64,000 nt of DNA, from assembly GCF_006265175.1 (NCBI RefSeq), contig NZ_VDCQ01000019.1, positions 1 through 64,000 on the forward strand, read 5' to 3'. The DNA comes from Paenibacillus hemerocallicola (GTDB taxonomy: Bacteria > Bacillota > Bacilli > Paenibacillales > NBRC-103111). A program made the position numbers and the translations under genes. Below are positions 27,261 through 37,069 of this stretch, piece after piece (position 1 is the stretch's first letter; every line of letters starts with the position of its first letter). The notes beneath the pieces are model-generated. The model saw only the letters and a list, made by a program, of their open reading frames with translations, was not told where the DNA came from and ran no database searches.

Positions 27261-28559
27261 TTGGTAAATAATACCCTTATACAAATCGGTAACGGGGGTA
27301 TTGCTTTGAACAGATGGATACGGAGAACGCTGCTTGTCCTGATTTTGTGCATAGCGACGAGCGGCGGCGCAGGGTATGCCGATACGAATCAAGCCTTGCA
27401 GGCGGCTTTTATCCGCAATGGCGATTTGTGGCTGAAGCTGGATGAAGCGGACGAGCTGTCCGTTACGAAGGACGGCAAAGCGACCGCCCCAAAATGGTCG
27501 CACGATGGCAAATTCGTAGCCTTTGCCGCCGGAGATCAAGCCAACGATATTTGGGTGTACAGTCTGGAGAGCAAGCAGCGGCTTCATGTATATAACGGCG
27601 CATCCCGCTATGAATGGGCTCCTGACAAGAACAGGCTGGCCTTTCAAACGGACGGGGTTCTGAGCTACGCGGATGTAAGCCCGGAGCGGGTCGAGCCGTT
27701 TAAAAACGTTTCTTCCGGAGTCGACAACTATTCCTGGCTGCCGAGCGGTACGGGCTTCCTGGCTTCCTCTGCCGCGCAGATGCTTCCGACCGGATGGACG
27801 AATGTCAAGCTGTACGTGATTCCGGCGGACGCCAATATGGACCCGGGCAAAGCCAAATTGCTGTTTACGCTTCCTTCCCAATCGAGAAGCTTTTTTGCCG
27901 TTGGCACAAGCGCGTTCAAATGGTCGACCGACGGAAAATGGATTTCGTTTCTGGCCATACCTACGGCTTCCTGGTCCGCGGACAGCAACACCCTTTGCGC
28001 GCTATCCTCGGATGGCAGGACGTTTCGGCAAGTGGGCGAGATGCTGCGCTACGACGAATGGTTCGGCTGGGCGCCCGGTCAAAGCATGCTTGCCTATATT
28101 GAAGGCATAGGCAGATTCGCGATCGAGAACAAGCAGGTAAGGGTCAAGGAATTTCCCGTTATCCAACGAGTCCCGTATACGCCGAAAGGATTTGTGGACA
28201 GGGATTTCACGTGGGACAGCGACCGGTACATTACCGTTGCCCGATCGAAGGAAAGCGAATGGGTGAACGATGCCTCTCTCAGACCTTTGCCGTCGCTGTA
28301 CCGGATCGATCTCCACCGCAACGAGCAGAAGCAATTGACGAGTCCGCCGGACCATTACGGCGATTTTTATCCGAATGACCTGGCTTCGGGCAAAAAGCTG
28401 GTCTGGCTCCGCTCCGACCGGGAGCGAGCCGATGCGTGGATGTCCAATGCCGACGGGACGGAGCCGGTGAAGCTGATTGCCGATATCGACGCCGCATCCT
28501 CGTATTACGACGCTTGGAGCTGGGGCTCCGTCATCGCGTGGTACAACCCGCGTCGTTAG
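27261..28559 (+). CDS. Secreted beta-propeller protein (TolB/WD40-like)
   Basis: 432 residues from a TTG at 27261 with an excellent AGGAGG; an internal TTG at 27306 would give a more typical signal peptide (MNRWIRRTLLVLILC). Repeated blades are seen as PKWSHDGKFVAFAAG, YEWAPDKNRLAFQTDG, FKWSTDGKWISFLA and SNADGTEPVKL. It is exported, probably outside the membrane, and likely binds a partner rather than catalyses. It follows the nucleotidyltransferase by 11 bp and may be in the same operon. Confidence 0.72.
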   Translation: MVNNTLIQIGNGGIALNRWIRRTLLVLILCIATSGGAGYADTNQALQAAFIRNGDLWLKLDEADELSVTKDGKATAPKWSHDGKFVAFAAGDQANDIWVYSLESKQRLHVYNGASRYEWAPDKNRLAFQTDGVLSYADVSPERVEPFKNVSSGVDNYSWLPSGTGFLASSAAQMLPTGWTNVKLYVIPADANMDPGKAKLLFTLPSQSRSFFAVGTSAFKWSTDGKWISFLAIPTASWSADSNTLCALSSDGRTFRQVGEMLRYDEWFGWAPGQSMLAYIEGIGRFAIENKQVRVKEFPVIQRVPYTPKGFVDRDFTWDSDRYITVARSKESEWVNDASLRPLPSLYRIDLHRNEQKQLTSPPDHYGDFYPNDLASGKKLVWLRSDRERADAWMSNADGTEPVKLIADIDAASSYYDAWSWGSVIAWYNPRR

Positions 28560-28573
28560 CGTGCTAACAAACG

Positions 28574-28630
28574 AACAAGCTCCCGCTGCCGTTATTCGAA
28601 TGAATAAACGGGGGCGGAAGCTTGTTTTGC
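28574..28630 (+). terminator. Hairpin terminator between convergent genes
   Basis: The outer stem aacaagct / agcttgtt and the inner stem ccgttattc / gaataaacgg form a long hairpin followed by four T. It separates the propeller gene from the convergent yezD. Confidence 0.7.
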
Positions 28631-28636
28631 CGTTTG

Positions 28637-28858
28637 CTAGCCTTTTTTCTTTTTCCATTGCGCCACCTGCGGATTGCCGTCCGTCCGGCTCGCGTTCTGG
28701 GGTTGGGGAGCGGAGTCGAACCGTTTCCGTTCGGTTCGTTCGATTTGCACGATTTTGCCGTCATGCACGATAATTTGCACACTGCCGTATTCCAAGCCGG
28801 CGACGCTGCTCAAAATCCGCTCCGCCCATATATCGTCCAATTGAACCGGAATGCTCAT
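28637..28858 (-). CDS. yezD: YezD family protein (DUF2292), copy 2
   Basis: 73 residues, with VQLDDIWAERILSSVAGLEYG and the same IVHDGKIVQIERTERKRFDS as copy 1 at 14477. AGGAGGG precedes the ATG. It is the last gene of the sulfate-import operon, supporting a role in sulfur metabolism. The C-terminal tail is basic (QWKKKKG) and differs from copy 1. Confidence 0.88.
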   Translation of the reverse strand: MSIPVQLDDIWAERILSSVAGLEYGSVQIIVHDGKIVQIERTERKRFDSAPQPQNASRTDGNPQVAQWKKKKG

Positions 28859-28988
28859 AACGGATCCCTCCTGTTTGTAAAATGCCGGGAAACAGCCGCA
28901 TCGCGGTCTGCGTTTTCTATGGATCCTTCCCCTGTGGCAAGCGGCGAGGGCCCGGGTTAGGGATTGCTCCTGCGCGAATGCGTACCGG

Positions 28989-30047
28989 TTATATGTTGTA
29001 CGGCATCGGATCGGTTTTCATGTTGTTCTCCGCGATGCGCGAATGCTTGTCGTTGAATACGTATAGGCGATGAATGAGCACGTTGACGCTGTCTCCGGCT
29101 TTGAGCGGATCTTTCTCCAGGGAACGATATGCCGATATCGTCTGGGAGCCGATCTGTACTTCGACCTGCCAGCTGTTTCCTCGGAAAAATACGTCGCGGA
29201 CGATGCCGGCTTCCGCCGCAAGCGGGGTAGGCAGCTCGCCGATTTTGCCGATCTCGACGAATTCCGGCCGGATAATCGCTTTGGTCCCGGGCAGTTCTTC
29301 CTCGAAGCCTTTCAGCCCGCCCGGGTTGTCCAACTGGCTCGATTCGCCGATAAAGCCGGCCACGAAGGGCGAGAGCGGGTTTTTGTAAATATCGATCGGG
29401 GAGCCTTTCTGCTCGAGGCGTCCGCCGCTCACGATCATGATTTCGTCGGCTACCTCCACCGCTTCCTCCTGATCGTGCGTCACGAAGATGGTCGTGATCC
29501 CGATTCGTTCGATCGTCGCTTTCAGCCAGGCGCGCAGCTCCTTGCGAACCTTGGCGTCGATGGCCGCGAAAGGCTCGTCGAGCAGGAGCAGATGAGGCTC
29601 CGGCGCGAGGGCGCGGGCGAAGGCGACGCGTTGGCGCTGGCCGCCGGACAATTGATTCGGGTACCGTTTATCCAGCCCCTTCAGCCCTGTCAGCTCGATG
29701 AGCTCCGTGACGCGGGCTTTTATTTCGCTCTTCGATCTTTTCTGGACCGTCAAGCCGAACGCTATATTGTCGTATACCGTCATATGGCGGAACAGAGCGT
29801 AGTTCTGAAATACGAAGCCGATTCCCCGCTGTTGCGCGGGAACGTCGTTGACCCGCTTGCCGTCGATGTAGATGTCGCCGGAATCCGGCGAGTCGAGTCC
29901 CGCCAGCATCCGCAAAATGGTCGTTTTGCCGCCTCCGCTAGGTCCGAGCAGACCGATCAGGCGTCCTTTTTCGATGCCGAAGCTGATATTGTCCGACGCG
30001 GCGTAGGTGCCGAACGTTTTGATCAAATTGTTCACTTCGATGTACAT
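28989..30047 (-). CDS. cysA: Sulfate/thiosulfate ABC transporter ATP-binding protein
   Basis: 352 residues from the ATG at 30047 behind AGGAGGG. It has Walker A GPSGGGKT, signature LSGGQRQR, Walker B LLLLDEPFAAID and the H-loop THDQEEA, plus a C-terminal TOBE-like regulatory domain. It hydrolyses ATP to drive sulfate uptake with CysT and CysW and the binding protein encoded upstream in the same minus-strand operon. Confidence 0.95.
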   Translation of the reverse strand: MYIEVNNLIKTFGTYAASDNISFGIEKGRLIGLLGPSGGGKTTILRMLAGLDSPDSGDIYIDGKRVNDVPAQQRGIGFVFQNYALFRHMTVYDNIAFGLTVQKRSKSEIKARVTELIELTGLKGLDKRYPNQLSGGQRQRVAFARALAPEPHLLLLDEPFAAIDAKVRKELRAWLKATIERIGITTIFVTHDQEEAVEVADEIMIVSGGRLEQKGSPIDIYKNPLSPFVAGFIGESSQLDNPGGLKGFEEELPGTKAIIRPEFVEIGKIGELPTPLAAEAGIVRDVFFRGNSWQVEVQIGSQTISAYRSLEKDPLKAGDSVNVLIHRLYVFNDKHSRIAENNMKTDPMPYNI

Positions 30048-30100
30048 TGCCCAGTTCCCTCCTGATTTTCCGGGGGCTCCCCCAAAAGTACTCGGAATAA

Positions 30101-30997
30101 TCACTTTTGGGAGATAGATTCCGTTTGTACGGTAGCCTGATGATGCTTCCATTCGACGACGCTTTTTACGACCAGCGTGACCAGCGCCAGCAGCACGAGC
30201 AACGAGGCGACTGCGAACGAGGCGGCGAATTGGTATTCGTTATACAAAATTTCCACGTGCAGCGGCATCGTGTTCGTTTCGCCGCGAATGTGACCGGAGA
30301 CGACGGAGACGGCTCCGAATTCGCCCATCGCCCGGGCGTTACACAAAATAACGCCGTACAGCAGTCCCCATTTGATATTGGGGAGCGTGACCCGCCAAAA
30401 GATGGTCCATCCGCTGGCGCCGAGACTGACGGCGGCTTCCTCTTCCTGGCTGCCCTGCGCCTGCATAAGCGGAATCAGCTCTCGGGCGACGAACGGGAAC
30501 GTGACGAAGACGGTGGCCAGCACGATGCCGGGCAGAGCGAAAATGATCGGAATGTCGTTCTCGATGAAAAACGGGCCGAACCAGCCTTGGGCGCCGAACA
30601 GCAGCACGAAAATCAAGCCGGAGATGACGGGCGAGATCGCGAACGGCAGATCGATCAGCGTAACGAGAAATTGCTTGCCGCGGAATTGAAATTTGGTGAT
30701 CGCCCAGGCCGCCGCAACGCCGAAAACCGTGTTGAGCGGGACTGCGATCGCCGCAGCCGTAAGCGTAAGCCGGATCGCGGACAGAGCTTCTTTCTCGACG
30801 ATGGCAGCGAAGAATACTTCGGCCCCTTTCCGGAAGGCTTGGGTGAATACCGTAATCAACGGCAGGATAAGCACCAATCCGATAAACAAAAGCGCGATTG
30901 CGATAAGCAGCCATTTGACCGCGGTCGTTTCGCTCGTGGCGGCCGTCCGGGGCTGGCTGGATGGCGATACGGTACGTGCGGCTACAGTTCCGGCCAT
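30101..30997 (-). CDS. cysW: Sulfate ABC transporter permease CysW
   Basis: 298 residues with six hydrophobic segments and the CysW permease loop [26 protein letters not shown], then [22 protein letters not shown] precedes the ATG. CysT ends 12 bp upstream. Confidence 0.95.
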   Translation of the reverse strand: MAGTVAARTVSPSSQPRTAATSETTAVKWLLIAIALLFIGLVLILPLITVFTQAFRKGAEVFFAAIVEKEALSAIRLTLTAAAIAVPLNTVFGVAAAWAITKFQFRGKQFLVTLIDLPFAISPVISGLIFVLLFGAQGWFGPFFIENDIPIIFALPGIVLATVFVTFPFVARELIPLMQAQGSQEEEAAVSLGASGWTIFWRVTLPNIKWGLLYGVILCNARAMGEFGAVSVVSGHIRGETNTMPLHVEILYNEYQFAASFAVASLLVLLALVTLVVKSVVEWKHHQATVQTESISQK

Positions 30998-31009
30998 GGA
31001 AATTCCCTC

Positions 31010-31891
31010 CTATGCGTTGATCGTACGGCGGCTTGCACGCCATTGCAGAAAGTTGATGACGAGCAGCAGAACGAACGAAATGATCAGCATGACGAGGGCT
31101 ATGGTCGTGGCGCCGACATAGTCGTACTGCTCCAGCTTGGTCCGGATGAGCAGCGGCGCAATTTCCGTTTTCATCGGCATGTTGCCGGAGATGAAGACGA
31201 CGGAGCCGTATTCGCCGATCGCCCGTGCGAAGGCAAGGGCGAAGCCGGTGAGCAGCGACGGCAGGATGGCGGGAAAGATGATGCTTCGGAACGTTCGCCA
31301 CCGGGAAGCGCCGAGGGAAGCGGCCGCTTCCTCGACGTCTTTCTCCAAATCCTCCAGCACCGGCTGGATCGTCCGGACGACGAACGGCAAGCCGATAAAC
31401 AGCAGAGCGATCGTAATGCCTAGCGGCGAGTAGGCGGTCTTGATGTCGTATTTGGCGAAAAAGCTGCCGAGCAGTCCGTTTTGCGAGTAAATCGCGGTCA
31501 AGGCTATGCCGGCTACGGCCGTAGGGAGGGCGAACGGCAGATCGACGAGTCCGTCGATAAACCGTTTGCCCGGAAATGAATAGCGAACCAGCACCCAAGC
31601 TACGATAAGTCCGAATACCGCATTGATGAGAGCGGCGGTCAACGACGTGCTCAAGCTGACCTGTATGGAGGCGACCACGCGGGGATCGGTGACCGTCTCC
31701 CAAAATTTGCTCCAGCTCTGCCCGGTCGATTTCACTACGATCCCGGCTAGCGGGAACAGCACGATCAAGCTCAAGTACAGAACGGTAAAACCCATCGACA
31801 AGCCGAATCCCGGCAGGACGGAACGTTTCTTTTTGGATTTCCGGAATCCCCGCGAGACTTCGCTTGGCGGGATCGTTTGGTTTGCTGCCAT
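31010..31891 (-). CDS. cysT: Sulfate ABC transporter permease CysT
   Basis: 293 residues with six hydrophobic segments and EEAAASLGASRWRTFRSI, then ARAIGEYGSVVFISGNMP, diagnostic of CysT/CysU. AGGAGTGA lies before the ATG. It pairs with CysW to form the membrane channel. Confidence 0.95.
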   Translation of the reverse strand: MAANQTIPPSEVSRGFRKSKKKRSVLPGFGLSMGFTVLYLSLIVLFPLAGIVVKSTGQSWSKFWETVTDPRVVASIQVSLSTSLTAALINAVFGLIVAWVLVRYSFPGKRFIDGLVDLPFALPTAVAGIALTAIYSQNGLLGSFFAKYDIKTAYSPLGITIALLFIGLPFVVRTIQPVLEDLEKDVEEAAASLGASRWRTFRSIIFPAILPSLLTGFALAFARAIGEYGSVVFISGNMPMKTEIAPLLIRTKLEQYDYVGATTIALVMLIISFVLLLVINFLQWRASRRTINA

Positions 31892-31961
31892 CGGCTCAGG
31901 TCACTCCTGTCACCTAATTGTATAAGAAATTAGGCTTAGCTAGTTTCTATAGTTTGGGACT

Positions 31962-33038
31962 CTACTTGGAAGGTTTATAAATTTGGTCGAAGGTGCCGCC
32001 GTCCGCGAAATGCGTCTTTTGCGCTTTTTGCCAGCCGCCGAAATCTTTGTCGATCGACAGCAGCTCGATTTTCGGGAATTGCTTCTCATGCTTTTTCGCC
32101 ACGGATTCCAGGCGAGGACGGTAAAAGTTTTTGGCGGCGATTTCTTGGCCTTCCTCGGAGTACAAGTATTCGAGATACGCTTGCGCGACTTCGCGGCTGC
32201 CTTTCTTGTCGGCCACTTTGTCGACGACGGTGACCGGCGGCTCCGCCAAAATGCTGAGCGACGGCACGACGATCTCGAATTTATCCGGACCGAACTCCTT
32301 CAAGGACAAGAACGCTTCATTTTCCCAAGCGAGCAGTACGTCGCCGATGCCGCGCTCGACGAAAGTGGTCGTCGATCCGCGTGCGCCGGAATCGAGCACC
32401 GGTACGTTTTTGAACAGCTTCGCAACGAAATCTTTTGCCGCATTCTCGTCATTGTTGTTATGCTTCAATGCGTAGCCCCATGCGGCCAAGTAATTCCAGC
32501 GCGCTCCGCCCGACGTTTTCGGATTCGGCGTAATGACGCTGACGCCCGTCTTGATCAGGTCGTTCCAGTCTTTGATGCCCTTCGGGTTGCCTTTCTTCAC
32601 CAGGAACACGATGGTGGAGGTGTAAGGCGAGCTGTTGTCCTTCAGACGCTTCTGCCAGTCGGCATTGATCAGGCCCTTCTCTTGAATCGCGTCGATATCG
32701 TAAGCGAGCGCGAGCGTGACTACGTCGGCTTGAATGCCGTCGATGACCGAGCGTCCTTGGCTGCCGGAGCCGCCGTGCGATTGTTTGACCGTTACTTTTT
32801 GATTGGCTTTGCCTTCCCAATATTTGGCGAATGCTTTGTTGTATTCTTCGTACAGCTCGCGGGTAGGGTCGTAAGAGACGTTCAGCAATTCGATCGGCGG
32901 CTTGGCGGCCGTCGCGGCCGGTGTCGAGGTTGCCGGCTTCTGGTCTCCGCCCGAAGCGGTGGTGTTCCCTCCTCCGCAAGCGGTAAGACCCACTAGCAGA
33001 ATGGCGGAAATGGCGGACAGCAGGATTGGTTTTTTCAT
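31962..33038 (-). CDS. sbp: Sulfate-binding lipoprotein
   Basis: 358 residues from the ATG at 33038, which follows AGGGAG; the longer open frame to 33203 runs through the promoter. A lipoprotein signal ([11 protein letters not shown]) precedes a sulfate-binding fold with [34 protein letters not shown] and [19 protein letters not shown]. It captures sulfate (or thiosulfate) outside the membrane. First gene of the operon, with the shared sulfur element in its leader. Confidence 0.95.
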   Translation of the reverse strand: MKKPILLSAISAILLVGLTACGGGNTTASGGDQKPATSTPAATAAKPPIELLNVSYDPTRELYEEYNKAFAKYWEGKANQKVTVKQSHGGSGSQGRSVIDGIQADVVTLALAYDIDAIQEKGLINADWQKRLKDNSSPYTSTIVFLVKKGNPKGIKDWNDLIKTGVSVITPNPKTSGGARWNYLAAWGYALKHNNNDENAAKDFVAKLFKNVPVLDSGARGSTTTFVERGIGDVLLAWENEAFLSLKEFGPDKFEIVVPSLSILAEPPVTVVDKVADKKGSREVAQAYLEYLYSEEGQEIAAKNFYRPRLESVAKKHEKQFPKIELLSIDKDFGGWQKAQKTHFADGGTFDQIYKPSK

Positions 33039-33140
33039 CGTTTTCAAACTCCCTTTTTTTCTAAAATATAGTTTTGTTTGCAAGGCGGAAGTGTTCGATC
33101 TAGTTGCCCAAGTCTCCGGCTGTCCGGTTGACCGATTAAT

Positions 33141-33203
33141 CCTATAAATATAGTAGGTATTAATTATGGATGCAATCGTAACACCGCGGGAAATGGGTGT
33201 CAA
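33141..33203 (-). promoter_or_regulatory. Sulfate operon promoter with CymR-like element
   Basis: On the minus strand TTGACA (33203-33198), a 17-bp spacer and TACGAT (33180-33175) form a strong promoter. The element cctataaatatagtagg (33141-33157) lies 17 bp beyond the -10 box and differs from the yezD element at one base. The leader between it and the sbp start is about 100 bp. Confidence 0.7.
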
Positions 33204-33616
33204 TACGGCATGGAGATTATGTTATTTTGGAATTAAGTGCTTCGTCCATGGCGATCTGCCGCCCAAAATTCAGAGCGATTTCGAACGTTTCCCCTATGTT
33301 TGGCGAGAACTTTTGTTCATCATGAACTTTTTGGTTTTCCATAAGAAAAAGTAATAAATGGGACATGAGCGTTCGCCGTCGATGCGGGAAACGGAGTCCT
33401 CCGCCCTCTCCGCCAATGCACAGGTTACTCGATGTTTACAATATGCGATAGATGCGGCAACGGTGCTATGACGGCGGCATGACGCGCGAAAAGTAAAAAT
33501 ATTTTCATTTCGGTCAACGCAGACGCTTACGGGCGGTGAGGCCCGTTCGATAAAATGGAGAAGCGCAAAAGCCATAGGCCGCGCCAGCATGACATATCAA
33601 CGGGAGGTCGAACGGG
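33204..33616. other. Intergenic region between divergent sulfate and sugar operons
   Basis: No gene is supported. It holds a near-palindrome gttcatcatgaac at about 33315-33327 and a hairpin acgggc / gcccgt at about 33530-33547. The promoter of the sugar ABC operon should lie here, but I see no convincing boxes. Confidence 0.4.
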
Positions 33617-34552
33617 TTGCAGCAACAACCTAACGCGGCGACCGGAGCCAGACGGTCGACAGCACGCCGCAGCAAGCGACAATGGAAGGAAACGCTGACA
33701 GGCTATGTATTCATATCGCCGATGCTCCTCGGTGTCACGTTATTGACGATAGTGCCGATACTCGCCTCGTTCGCGCTCAGCTTTACGGAATGGAACTTTT
33801 TGCTCGGCTTCAAGCAGGTGAAGTTCGTCGGACTCGACAACTTCGAGCGGCTGTTCGCGGACGAAGCTTTCTGGAAATCGCTTAAAAACAACATCATCTT
33901 CATCCTCGTCGTGCCGATTACGCTCGCCGCGTCGCTCGCGCTGGCCATCCTGATCGATCGGTACGTCTATTTCAAGGATCTGTTCAAAGTCATTTACTTC
34001 ATGCCGTACATTTCCAGCGTCGTGGCCGTCGCCATCGTCTGGCAGGTGCTGTTCCATCCGTCGTACGGACCCGTCAACAACTTTCTCCGCTCGATCGGCA
34101 TCGCGGATCCGCCGAAATGGATCGCCGACCTCCATTTCGCGCTGCCGAGCGTCATGATGATTATGGTGTGGGTATCGATCGGCTATAACCTGATCATCTA
34201 CATGGCCGGTCTGCAGTCCATACCGAAAGACTACTACGAGGCGGCGGAAATCGACGGGGCCAAGTCGTGGCACAAATTCCGCTTCATCACGCTGCCGATG
34301 CTGTCGCCGACCACCTTCTTCCTGATGATTACCGGTATTATCGGGACATTTAAAGTGTTCGATCTCATTCAGGTGCTGACCAAGGGCGGACCTGCCGGGT
34401 CGACGTCGGTCGTCGTATTCCATCTGTACGAGACGGCGTTCGTCAACCTGAAGATGAGCTATGCGTCCACGATGGCATTGTTCCTGTTCGTCGCCATATT
34501 CGCGGTTACGCTCGTTCAATGGTGGGGCCAGCGCAAATGGGTGAATTACTAG
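33617..34552 (+). CDS. Sugar ABC transporter permease (MalF/UgpA-type)
   Basis: 311 residues from a TTG at 33617 with GGGAGG at 9-bp spacing. Six hydrophobic helices and the EAA loop EAAEIDGAKSWHKFRFITLPML are typical of carbohydrate-uptake family 1 permeases. It is the first gene of an operon with a second permease, a binding protein and a YesM/YesN system. Confidence 0.92.
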   Translation: MQQQPNAATGARRSTARRSKRQWKETLTGYVFISPMLLGVTLLTIVPILASFALSFTEWNFLLGFKQVKFVGLDNFERLFADEAFWKSLKNNIIFILVVPITLAASLALAILIDRYVYFKDLFKVIYFMPYISSVVAVAIVWQVLFHPSYGPVNNFLRSIGIADPPKWIADLHFALPSVMMIMVWVSIGYNLIIYMAGLQSIPKDYYEAAEIDGAKSWHKFRFITLPMLSPTTFFLMITGIIGTFKVFDLIQVLTKGGPAGSTSVVVFHLYETAFVNLKMSYASTMALFLFVAIFAVTLVQWWGQRKWVNY

Positions 34553-34565
34553 AAGGGAGAGGGCC

Positions 34566-35399
34566 ATGATCAGAGGTATAAACATTCGCAAGCTGCTCGC
34601 AACCGCATTGATGCTCGCGTTCGGTCTCGTATTCCTGCTCCCGTTCGCCTGGATGATTTCCTCCTCGATGAAGCCGGAGGCCGACGTGTTCCAATACCCG
34701 ATCCGGTGGATACCGGAGCATTTCCAGGCCGTGAAAAACTATACGGATGTCTGGGCCGGGCAATATCCGTTCTATCTCTATTATTTGAATTCGATCAAAG
34801 TGACGCTGATCACGACGTTCGTGTCCGTTCTCGTCTCGTGCATGGCCGCATACGCCTTCGCGAAAATCCGCTTCGCCGGCAGCGGGGCGTCGTTCATGAT
34901 CGTCCTGGCCACCTATATGATTCCGTCGCAGGCGATACTGGTCCCTCAGTTTATCCTGTTCCGCCAGCTCGGCTTGTTCGATACCCATCTCGGGCTCGTG
35001 CTGCTGAACTGCTTCAGCGTGCTCGGGACGTTCATGCTCCGGCAATTTTTCCTGGGCATCCACAGCGAGTATATGGAGGCGGCGAAAATCGACGGCGCGG
35101 GCCATTGGCGCACCTTTTTCCGCATCGGCATTCCGCTCGTGAAGCCGGCCATCGCCACCTACGCGATATTGCGGTTCATCTGGACGTGGAACGACTACCA
35201 GAACCCGCTCATATTCCTGAAAAGCCCGGATTTGTTCACGCTGCCGCTCGGCATCAAGAAATTCGCCGACGCTTACGGGGAGTTTTATTCGCTTATGATG
35301 GCCGCTTCCGTATCCGCGATCATCCCGCTCCTGATCATATTCATCGTCGGACAGAAGCAGGTCATCGAGGGCATATCGCTCGGCGGAGTGAAAGGGTAA
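34566..35399 (+). CDS. Sugar ABC transporter permease (MalG/UgpE-type)
   Basis: 277 residues, six hydrophobic helices, with the EAA loop EAAKIDGAGHWRTFFRIGIPL. AGAAGGGAG lies upstream and the preceding gene ends 13 bp away. It pairs with the first permease. No ATPase gene is in the operon; as in many Firmicutes, a shared MsmX-type ATPase encoded elsewhere probably energises it. Confidence 0.92.
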   Translation: MIRGINIRKLLATALMLAFGLVFLLPFAWMISSSMKPEADVFQYPIRWIPEHFQAVKNYTDVWAGQYPFYLYYLNSIKVTLITTFVSVLVSCMAAYAFAKIRFAGSGASFMIVLATYMIPSQAILVPQFILFRQLGLFDTHLGLVLLNCFSVLGTFMLRQFFLGIHSEYMEAAKIDGAGHWRTFFRIGIPLVKPAIATYAILRFIWTWNDYQNPLIFLKSPDLFTLPLGIKKFADAYGEFYSLMMAASVSAIIPLLIIFIVGQKQVIEGISLGGVKG

Positions 35400-35501
35400 A
35401 AATAATTCCAAACCGGTAAAACGAGTCGCCTTTCGCCGCGCGCAAGGCATGCTATGATGCATACAGAACGCCAATCGAGACGAAATACGGGGGGATACGG
35501 C

Positions 35502-36857
35502 ATGTGGAAAAAACAATGGACGGTCATGACGACAGTCATGCTCGCGGCGGGGGCGCTGGCGGCTTGCGGCAGCGATAGCGACGAGAAGAAGCCGGGGGCG
35601 ACGGGGAGCGGCGACGGAGCCAAGCCGAACGTTACGGTGCGTTTCCATGCGCAGAACGCAACATTCGATAAAACGATGATGGCTCCGGTCATCGCCAAAT
35701 TCGAGGAGAAAAATCCGGGCGTCAAAATCGATTTTGTCGGCATGACCGAGCCTACTTCCGACGAGGTGACGAAAAAAATCGACCTGCTTGCCGCTTCCGG
35801 AGAGCCGCTCGACGTCATCCTGCTGGCGGACGCCCGCAGCTACTCGCAGCGTGCGGCCAACGGCATGCTCGAGCCGCTCGACAAGTTCATCCAGAAGGAA
35901 GGCTTCAAATTCGAGGACGAATACAAGACGGATACGAAGTGGAACGGGAGCTATTACGCGCTGCCGGGCACGTTCAACCAATGGTTCGTCATCATGAACA
36001 AAAACCATCTCGATGAAGCCGGCTTGAAGGTGCCGACCGTGGAATGGACTTGGGACGACTATTTGGATTACGCGAAGAAGCTGACGAAGGGCGAAGGAGC
36101 CTCCAAGCGCTACGGCACCTATTACCACTCCTGGGCGGACTACTTCCTGCTCGGCATGTGGAACCAGCCGGGCAAAAACGACATCGTATGGACCGACGGC
36201 TCGCTCAATATGGATCATCCGGGCGTGCGCAAATCGCTCGAAATCCGTCAGCGTTCCGAGATCGCGGACAAGTCGGCGATTCCTTACGCGGACGCGCTTT
36301 CGCAAAAGATCGCCTATCGTCCGATTTATTTCAACCAAAGCGTCAGCATGATGGCGATCGGCTCCTGGATGATCGGGGAAGTCGGCGGCACCGACCAGTT
36401 CCCCGCTACGTTCAAGACCGTATTCGCTCCGATGCCGAGAAACAGCCAGTCGGACCCGGCCGGGCACGCGATGTCCTCCTCGAACTATTTGGCCATCGCC
36501 TCCACGTCGAAGCAGAAGGAAGCGGCTTACCAGTTTTTGCGCTTTTTCTCGACGGAAGGCTTGACGATGATGCAAAAGTATACGACGTCGTGGAAAAAGG
36601 AAGATACGAGCAAGCTGCTCGACGCGATTATCGGCGCGACGAAGACGCCGCAAAATGTCGACAAGGAATCGCTGCTCTACGTATTGAACAATACGAAGCC
36701 GGTGACGCTCCCGCCCGCCCTTCCCTATCAGGCGGAAGTTTACAAGCTGTACCAGGAGGAAGCCGAGAAAATGCTGCTCGGGCAGCAGGACATCGCCGCC
36801 TCGATTGCCGGCGCCAAGACGAAGCTCCAGAAGCTCGTCGATTCCAACAAAAAATAA
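35502..36857 (+). CDS. Extracellular sugar-binding lipoprotein
   Basis: 451 residues from the ATG at 35502, with GGGGGGA upstream; a longer frame from 35454 has no site. A lipoprotein signal (AAGALAACGSD) precedes a family-1 solute-binding fold (TKKIDLLAASGEPLDVILLA, YALPGTFNQWFV). It is placed after both permeases rather than before. The sugar is unknown. Confidence 0.9.
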   Translation: MWKKQWTVMTTVMLAAGALAACGSDSDEKKPGATGSGDGAKPNVTVRFHAQNATFDKTMMAPVIAKFEEKNPGVKIDFVGMTEPTSDEVTKKIDLLAASGEPLDVILLADARSYSQRAANGMLEPLDKFIQKEGFKFEDEYKTDTKWNGSYYALPGTFNQWFVIMNKNHLDEAGLKVPTVEWTWDDYLDYAKKLTKGEGASKRYGTYYHSWADYFLLGMWNQPGKNDIVWTDGSLNMDHPGVRKSLEIRQRSEIADKSAIPYADALSQKIAYRPIYFNQSVSMMAIGSWMIGEVGGTDQFPATFKTVFAPMPRNSQSDPAGHAMSSSNYLAIASTSKQKEAAYQFLRFFSTEGLTMMQKYTTSWKKEDTSKLLDAIIGATKTPQNVDKESLLYVLNNTKPVTLPPALPYQAEVYKLYQEEAEKMLLGQQDIAASIAGAKTKLQKLVDSNKK

Positions 36858-36869
36858 GCCAGCGAGCGA

Positions 36870-36891
36870 GGGAGCGGTCGATACCGCTCCC
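36870..36891 (+). terminator. Hairpin after the sugar-binding protein
   Basis: A perfect 9-bp stem (gggagcggt / accgctccc) with a 4-base loop and a weak T-run. It could reduce read-through into the two-component genes. Confidence 0.6.
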
Positions 36892-37069
36892 TTACCGGGC
36901 GTTTGCGGCGCCAGCCGGGTTCAGTCAGACATCGGCAACCCCGCGGGGATGGTAGTCGAGGTGCCGGAGCGGGATACTCCATCGCAAACGTTCCCGCACG
37001 GCTTTTACGCTTTTCCCGAACATTTGGTATACTGGTCATATACAAGTTTAAGCGGGAGTATGGTGCATC

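Noticed and set aside
33039-33140. SAM (S-box) riboswitch in the sulfate operon leader
   Set aside because: The leader is only about 100 bp and lacks the conserved S-box blocks and an obvious terminator.
33166-33354. Possible 62-residue protein between the sulfate and sugar operons
   Set aside because: Overlaps the sulfate promoter and has no ribosome binding site or recognisable features.
34506-36653. 715-codon minus-strand open frame
   Set aside because: Antisense to the permease and binding-protein genes with shadow-type amino acid bias.
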